Made by a program: the position numbers and the translations under genes. Of a stretch of DNA of 8,516 nucleotides, positions 5,350 to 8,516 are shown piece by piece. Source of the stretch: Deltaproteobacteria bacterium (GTDB taxonomy: Bacteria > Desulfobacterota > SM23-61). The notes beneath the pieces are model-generated. The model was not told the DNA's origin and searched no databases. It saw only the letters and a program-made list of their open reading frames with translations. The first letter of the stretch is position 1; each line of letters opens with the position of its first letter. The stretch spans positions 1 to 8,516 of the forward strand of contig JACRCA010000366.1 in the NCBI GenBank assembly GCA_016234425.1. The letters are read 5' to 3'.

Positions 5350-5552
5350 AACCTATCCTCTTCACGAACAATTTCTGTATCAATCCCTTTGAGGAACCCC
5401 CTCATTCTCTTAATATTCTTCCGGGGAAGAAATTCAATCCGATCCCCGTAATGAAGAATCTGAAACTTCTGCCCGACTTTGATGTGTAATTTTTCTCGGA
5501 TCTCCTTGGGGATGACTACCTGATATTTGGAAGAAACTGTTACTGTGATCAT
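5346..5552 (-). CDS. AbrB/SpoVT-domain antitoxin (VapB-like)
   Basis: A 68-aa swapped-hairpin AbrB protein: VTVSSKYQVVIPKEIREKLHI (4-24) followed by KVGQKFQIL and a short basic linker, ending in REEDRL. The length and the end, which in this group contacts the PIN toxin, are normal, so the antitoxin looks intact although its toxin does not. The ATG at 5552 is supported by GGAAGGTGA at 5556-5564. Its last codons overlap the toxin start (ATGA), the usual coupling. It probably represses its own promoter by binding the palindrome at 5588-5600. With the toxin crippled, it may persist as a stand-alone regulator or as an anti-addiction factor against related toxins; this last point is inference. Confidence 0.88.
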   Translation of the reverse strand: MITVTVSSKYQVVIPKEIREKLHIKVGQKFQILHYGDRIEFLPRKNIKRMRGFLKGIDTEIVREEDRL

Positions 5553-5583
5553 AAATCACCTTCCAACATTAGGTTTTATAATT

Positions 5584-5612
5584 ATCCTATCGTTACGATA
5601 AAAGTAGGTCAA
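5584..5612 (-). promoter_or_regulatory. Promoter and palindromic operator of the AbrB/PIN operon
   Basis: On the minus strand TTGACC (5607-5612) and TAGGAT (5584-5589) are separated by 17 bases. A perfect 13-bp palindrome, TATCG-TTA-CGATA in plus-strand reading (5588-5600), lies across the spacer and the edge of the -10 box. Inverted repeats over the promoter are the known binding sites of VapB/AbrB-type antitoxins, so autoregulation is likely. The arrangement mirrors that of the neighbouring toxin-antitoxin operon. Confidence 0.6.
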
Positions 5613-5634
5613 TAATAGACATTAGAGGTGGCCC

Positions 5635-5663
5635 TTGATTCTATTTCTCAAATTGACTATTCT
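5635..5663 (+). promoter_or_regulatory. Weak candidate promoter of hyuA
   Basis: TTGATT (5635-5640) and TATTCT (5658-5663) are spaced by 17 bases, each matching the sigma70 consensus at four of six positions. It is the best candidate between the accessory operon and hyuA. A weak promoter would fit a gene needing an activator, but no operator is obvious and no regulator gene is present in the window. Confidence 0.22.
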
Positions 5664-5718
5664 TTTTAAGTTATGGGGCAAGGTTGTATTACTTACTCTG
5701 GGATAGAAAGGAAACTTG

Positions 5719-7770
5719 ATGCCCTCTTATAGAATCGGGGTAGATGTTGGGGGAACCTTCACCGACCTCGTCCTCCTTCAAGAAGAGACCGGAGAAATTT
5801 TGGAAATAAAGGTCCTCACAACTTCCCCCAATCCAGCTGACGGGGTTATTAAAGCGGTCAATATGGCCATGAATCAAGCGCGAATCAACGGAGAGAGTGT
5901 TCAGTCCATCCTGCATGGAACAACCATGGCCACAAATAGCCTGATCGAAAGGAAAGGGGCAAGGACCGCTCTTCTTACGACGAAAGGCTTTCGGGATGTC
6001 CTGGAAATTGGCCGGCAGATCCGGCCGAGCCTCTTTGATTGGACGGTGGAGAAGCCCCTTCCTCTGGTCCCGAGGAAATGGCGGTATGAGCTGAATGAAA
6101 GGGTGAAAAGCGATGGGGCGATCCTCGCCTCACCCAGGGAAGAAGAAATTGAAGAAATCGCCCAGAAACTCCTCCAGGATCAAATTGAATCCGTAGCCAT
6201 TTCTTTTCTCTTCTCCTTCCAGAATAAAAACAATGAAGAAAAAGTTGCCGCGGTGCTCAGAAAAAATAACCCAGATTTTTTCATCTCTCTCTCCTCCCAT
6301 GTGCTCCCCGAGTATGGAGAGTATGAGCGGACCAGCACCACATGTGCAAATGCTTTTATTACGCCAATTTTGAATAGATATATTAAGAAATTAGATGAAG
6401 ATCTTTTGGCGTTCAATCTCTCTGCCAAACTGAAGCTTTTGCAATCCAATGGGGGGATCGGCACTGTGCAAGCCCTCCAGGATAACTGGATCACCACTGC
6501 TCTATCCGGCCCTGCCGGTGGAGTGACCGCCGCTACGCACCTGGCCAGATTGCAGCGGATCTCCAACGCCATCAGCATGGACATCGGGGGAACGAGCTGC
6601 GACACATGCCTTCTTAAGGATGGTCTTCCTGGCTGGACGACTGAATCCAGCGTGGGAGGGTTGCCCATTCGGACTCCCATGATCGAGGTGAAATCCATCG
6701 GCGCAGGAGGGGGAAGCCTTATATGGGTGGACAGCGGCGGCGCCCTGCGAGTCGGGCCGCACTCATGCGGAAGCCATCCTGGCCCGGTATGTTATGGCCT
6801 GGGTGGTACAGAGCCAGCCATTACTGATGCCCATGTACTCATCGGAACTCTCCTGCCCAAATATTTTTTACAAAAGGGGATTCAGATTGACAAAAAGAAA
6901 GCGGAGGAAGCCCTGTCCAGTTTGGGTTCTAAGATTGGGCTTTCCCCAGAGGAAGCAGCTGCGGGAGCAATTGAAGTGATGAACCATAACATTGCCCAGT
7001 CGATCCGCATGCAGGGGGTGACCAAGGGGTATGACCTGGGGAGCTTTTCCCTCATTGCTTTCGGCGGCGCTGGCCCGCTCCATGCCTGTTTTATCGCTGA
7101 TGAGCTGGGAATTCGCCGGATCTTGCTACCTGATTTTGCCGGCGTATTTTCTGCTCTGGGAGCCTCTCTGGCAGATTACCGGTACGACTTCGCCCAGGCC
7201 CATCCCTCCAAAATGGACCTTTTAAAAGAAAAAGAGCTGGTCGATATTTTCTCCGATTTAATGGCCCGAGCTGCGGCCAAATTAAAAGATCTGCCAACCC
7301 CGACCGTGAAAATGGATCGGATATTAGATTTGAGGTACGTGGGCCAGTCTTTTGACATCCATGTACCTCTTCAATCCGACCTCAAAGATCCGGCCTGGAA
7401 AGAAAAGGTGAGCGAACAGTTTCATCGCCTCCACGAGGAGGTTTACGGCTATTGCGACCGGAAGGAACCAGTTGAGCTGGTCAACCTCCGATTGAGCTGT
7501 TTTGCTCTTACCCCCAAGACAAAGCTGGTGAATAAAGGAAGAACCGTTGAGAAAAGTGCAAATGGAGGGATGGTCCAGATTCTCTCCCCGGCGAAAAGGC
7601 AGAGGGAAGCCTATACCTTTTTCGACAAAGCCTTTTTAAAGACTGGTGAGGAGATCATCGGTCCCTGTATAATTCTTAGCCAGAACTCTACAGCGATCGT
7701 GCCCCGGGGATGGCGGGGGCCGATCGATGAAAACGGGACTATCATTTTGGAAAAAAGAAGGCAAGAATGA
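5719..7770 (+). CDS. hyuA: Hydantoinase/oxoprolinase family subunit A (HyuA)
   Basis: The 683-aa ATP-binding subunit of a hydantoinase/5-oxoprolinase-type enzyme, which phosphorylates a cyclic imide or lactam carbonyl so that the partner HyuB can open the ring (N-methylhydantoinase, oxoprolinase; acetone and acetophenone carboxylases are relatives). The N-terminal actin-like phosphate loop is YRIGVDVGGTFTDLVLL (4-20), followed by LHGTTMATNSLIERKGA (65-81) and GFRDVLEIGRQIRPSLFD (90-107). The second half has LPEYGEYERTSTTCANA (196-212), LQSNGGIGTVQ (241-251), LSGPAGGV (262-269), MDIGGTSCD (287-295), SIGAGGGSL (326-334), HPGPVCYGLGGTEPAITDA (353-371) and AFGGAGPLHA (447-456). The ATG at 5719 is preferred over the TTG at 5716 because AAAGGA (5707-5712) is then six bases away. 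Length is normal. hyuB follows after 76 bases. The true substrate is unknown. Confidence 0.94.
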   Translation: MPSYRIGVDVGGTFTDLVLLQEETGEILEIKVLTTSPNPADGVIKAVNMAMNQARINGESVQSILHGTTMATNSLIERKGARTALLTTKGFRDVLEIGRQIRPSLFDWTVEKPLPLVPRKWRYELNERVKSDGAILASPREEEIEEIAQKLLQDQIESVAISFLFSFQNKNNEEKVAAVLRKNNPDFFISLSSHVLPEYGEYERTSTTCANAFITPILNRYIKKLDEDLLAFNLSAKLKLLQSNGGIGTVQALQDNWITTALSGPAGGVTAATHLARLQRISNAISMDIGGTSCDTCLLKDGLPGWTTESSVGGLPIRTPMIEVKSIGAGGGSLIWVDSGGALRVGPHSCGSHPGPVCYGLGGTEPAITDAHVLIGTLLPKYFLQKGIQIDKKKAEEALSSLGSKIGLSPEEAAAGAIEVMNHNIAQSIRMQGVTKGYDLGSFSLIAFGGAGPLHACFIADELGIRRILLPDFAGVFSALGASLADYRYDFAQAHPSKMDLLKEKELVDIFSDLMARAAAKLKDLPTPTVKMDRILDLRYVGQSFDIHVPLQSDLKDPAWKEKVSEQFHRLHEEVYGYCDRKEPVELVNLRLSCFALTPKTKLVNKGRTVEKSANGGMVQILSPAKRQREAYTFFDKAFLKTGEEIIGPCIILSQNSTAIVPRGWRGPIDENGTIILEKRRQE

Positions 7771-7774
7771 AGCC

Positions 7775-7815
7775 ACAGAGACATAATGATCATAGAGAAA
7801 TTTAAAGATAATGCT
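7775..7815. repeat. Possible degenerate half of the CCACAGAG inverted-repeat element
   Basis: The hyuA-hyuB spacer begins with CCACAGAG followed after some variation by ATAGAGAAATTTA; the left end of the element at 3157 reads CCACAGAG then ACAGAGAATTTA. An 8-bp palindrome ATGATCAT lies between the two blocks. No opposite terminus is present, so if related it is a relic of one end. The match is short and could be coincidence. Confidence 0.3.
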
Positions 7816-7834
7816 AAAAAATTTGAACTAAGAG

Positions 7835-7842
7835 AGGAAGGA
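7835..7842 (+). promoter_or_regulatory. Ribosome binding site of hyuB
   Basis: AGGAAGGA ends four bases before the ATG at 7847, part of a longer purine run from about 7831. It supports that start, after which family similarity to HyuB begins at once (MKVDPIQLEIIKNSF). Confidence 0.6.
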
Positions 7843-7846
7843 AAGA

Positions 7847-8516
7847 ATGAAGGTCGATCCCATCCAACTGGAGATCATCAAGAATTCCTTCATCGGGATT
7901 ACGGAGGAGATGGGCATTGCCCTTAAAAAATCCTCCTACTCCCCTAATATCAAAACGCGGGAGGATCACACCTGTTCCATCTTCACTCATAAGATGGAAA
8001 TGGTCGCCCAGACTGCCCACCAGATTGGCCACCTGGGCGCTTTTCCCAGCATAATTAAAAATACCATGAAGGAACACAGGGTGGAGGAGTTGGTGCCCGG
8101 CGATACCATCGTCGTAAATGACCCCTATCGCGGAGGAACTCACCTTCCAGACATCATCATGATTTCCCCGGTATTTTACAAAAACCGGCTCTGGGGTTTT
8201 GTGGCCAACCTGGCGCACCATTCAGATGTGGGGGGGATCGCTCCCGGAAGTGTGCCGGGAAATACCACAGAGATTTTTCAGGAAGGAATTCGCATTCCTT
8301 CGATCAAACTTTTTAAAGCCGGAGTTCTGCAAGAAGACCTTTTAAAGATGATTCTGGCCAACGTGCGGACTCCGGAGGAAAGAAAGGGGGACCTGCAGGC
8401 GCAGATTGCCGCCAATAACCTGGCCATCCGACGGCTCATCGAGTTGATCGAGCGATATGGGGTTGACGACTTGAACTTTTATGCGGAGGAGACGATCCGC
8501 TATGCTGAACGGAGAA
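7847..8516 (+). CDS. hyuB: Hydantoinase/oxoprolinase family subunit B (HyuB), 3' end beyond window
   Basis: The catalytic partner of HyuA, which hydrolyses the activated ring. I translated 223 codons by hand, open to the window edge; the family is usually 510-580 aa, so a little under half is present. The start DPIQLEIIKNSF (4-15) is typical, as are SPNIKTREDHTCSIF (32-46, the segment that in relatives carries the SxNIKER.D type motif), AHQIGHLGA (57-65), VVNDPYRGGTHLPDI (89-103), GFVANLAHHSDVGGIAPGS (117-135) and EIFQEGIRIPSIKL (142-155). The cluster H99, D102, H124, H125 and D127 forms the expected metal-binding and active-site region, and none is missing. The 76-bp spacing after hyuA in the same direction indicates one operon. 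As for hyuA, substrate choice between hydantoin, N-methylhydantoin, 5-oxoproline and others cannot be made from sequence. Confidence 0.93.
   Translation, partial: MKVDPIQLEIIKNSFIGITEEMGIALKKSSYSPNIKTREDHTCSIFTHKMEMVAQTAHQIGHLGAFPSIIKNTMKEHRVEELVPGDTIVVNDPYRGGTHLPDIIMISPVFYKNRLWGFVANLAHHSDVGGIAPGSVPGNTTEIFQEGIRIPSIKLFKAGVLQEDLLKMILANVRTPEERKGDLQAQIAANNLAIRRLIELIERYGVDDLNFYAEETIRYAERR

Noticed and set aside
6180..6698. 172-codon open frame on the minus strand
   Set aside because: It is antisense to the well-conserved core of hyuA.
7814..8221. 135-codon open frame on the minus strand
   Set aside because: It is antisense to the start of hyuB, whose plus-strand translation carries the family motifs through the same stretch.
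1..8516. CRISPR array, tRNA, rRNA or phage genes
   Set aside because: No regularly spaced direct repeats, no tRNA-like cloverleaf and no rRNA or phage-like sequence were noticed on reading both strands.

Overview
The window reads as a bacterial chromosomal segment carrying a small catabolic locus split by an accessory insert. On the minus strand, in transcription order, lie a creatininase-family amidohydrolase (3299-4066), a nitrilase-superfamily C-N hydrolase (2296-3132), and two parts of a tripartite tricarboxylate transporter (TTT): the large membrane subunit TctA (760-2259) and the periplasmic TctC/Bug binding protein (724 down past the window start). On the plus strand, pointing away, lie hyuA (5719-7770) and the first 223 codons of hyuB (from 7847), the two subunits of an ATP-dependent hydantoinase/oxoprolinase-type enzyme. 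The enzymes all act on amide C-N bonds of cyclic or carbamoylated compounds. With a dedicated uptake system they suggest import and stepwise opening of a hydantoin-, creatinine- or lactam-like substrate. The substrate cannot be read from the sequence.

Between the two catabolic arms (about 4200-5600) sits an accessory region. It holds a toxin-first RelE/ParE-like plus Phd/YefM toxin-antitoxin pair (4383-4975), with a consensus sigma70 promoter overlapped by a near-perfect palindrome. After it comes a structured stretch resembling a degenerate integron attC site (4995-5065). On the opposite strand follows an AbrB-type antitoxin plus a PIN-domain toxin (5092-5552). That toxin lacks the middle of the PIN fold, so it looks like an in-frame deletion relic. 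A hairpin-rich G/C repeat (4210-4332) lies at the left edge of this region.

A 137-bp element with 20-bp terminal inverted repeats (3157-3293), MITE-like and carrying no gene, separates the creatininase and nitrilase genes. A degenerate half-copy may lie between hyuA and hyuB (near 7775).

Organism: TTT transport with a Sec-exported binding protein implies a Gram-negative cell envelope. Abundant toxin-antitoxin pairs and the CCACAGAG-type inverted repeats are things I associate with uncultured Desulfobacterota/Deltaproteobacteria. This taxonomic suggestion is inference and weak. No rRNA, tRNA or CRISPR was seen. No stretch over 300 bases is free of genes; the longest gap, 4067-4382, is covered by the promoter, repeat and hairpin entries.
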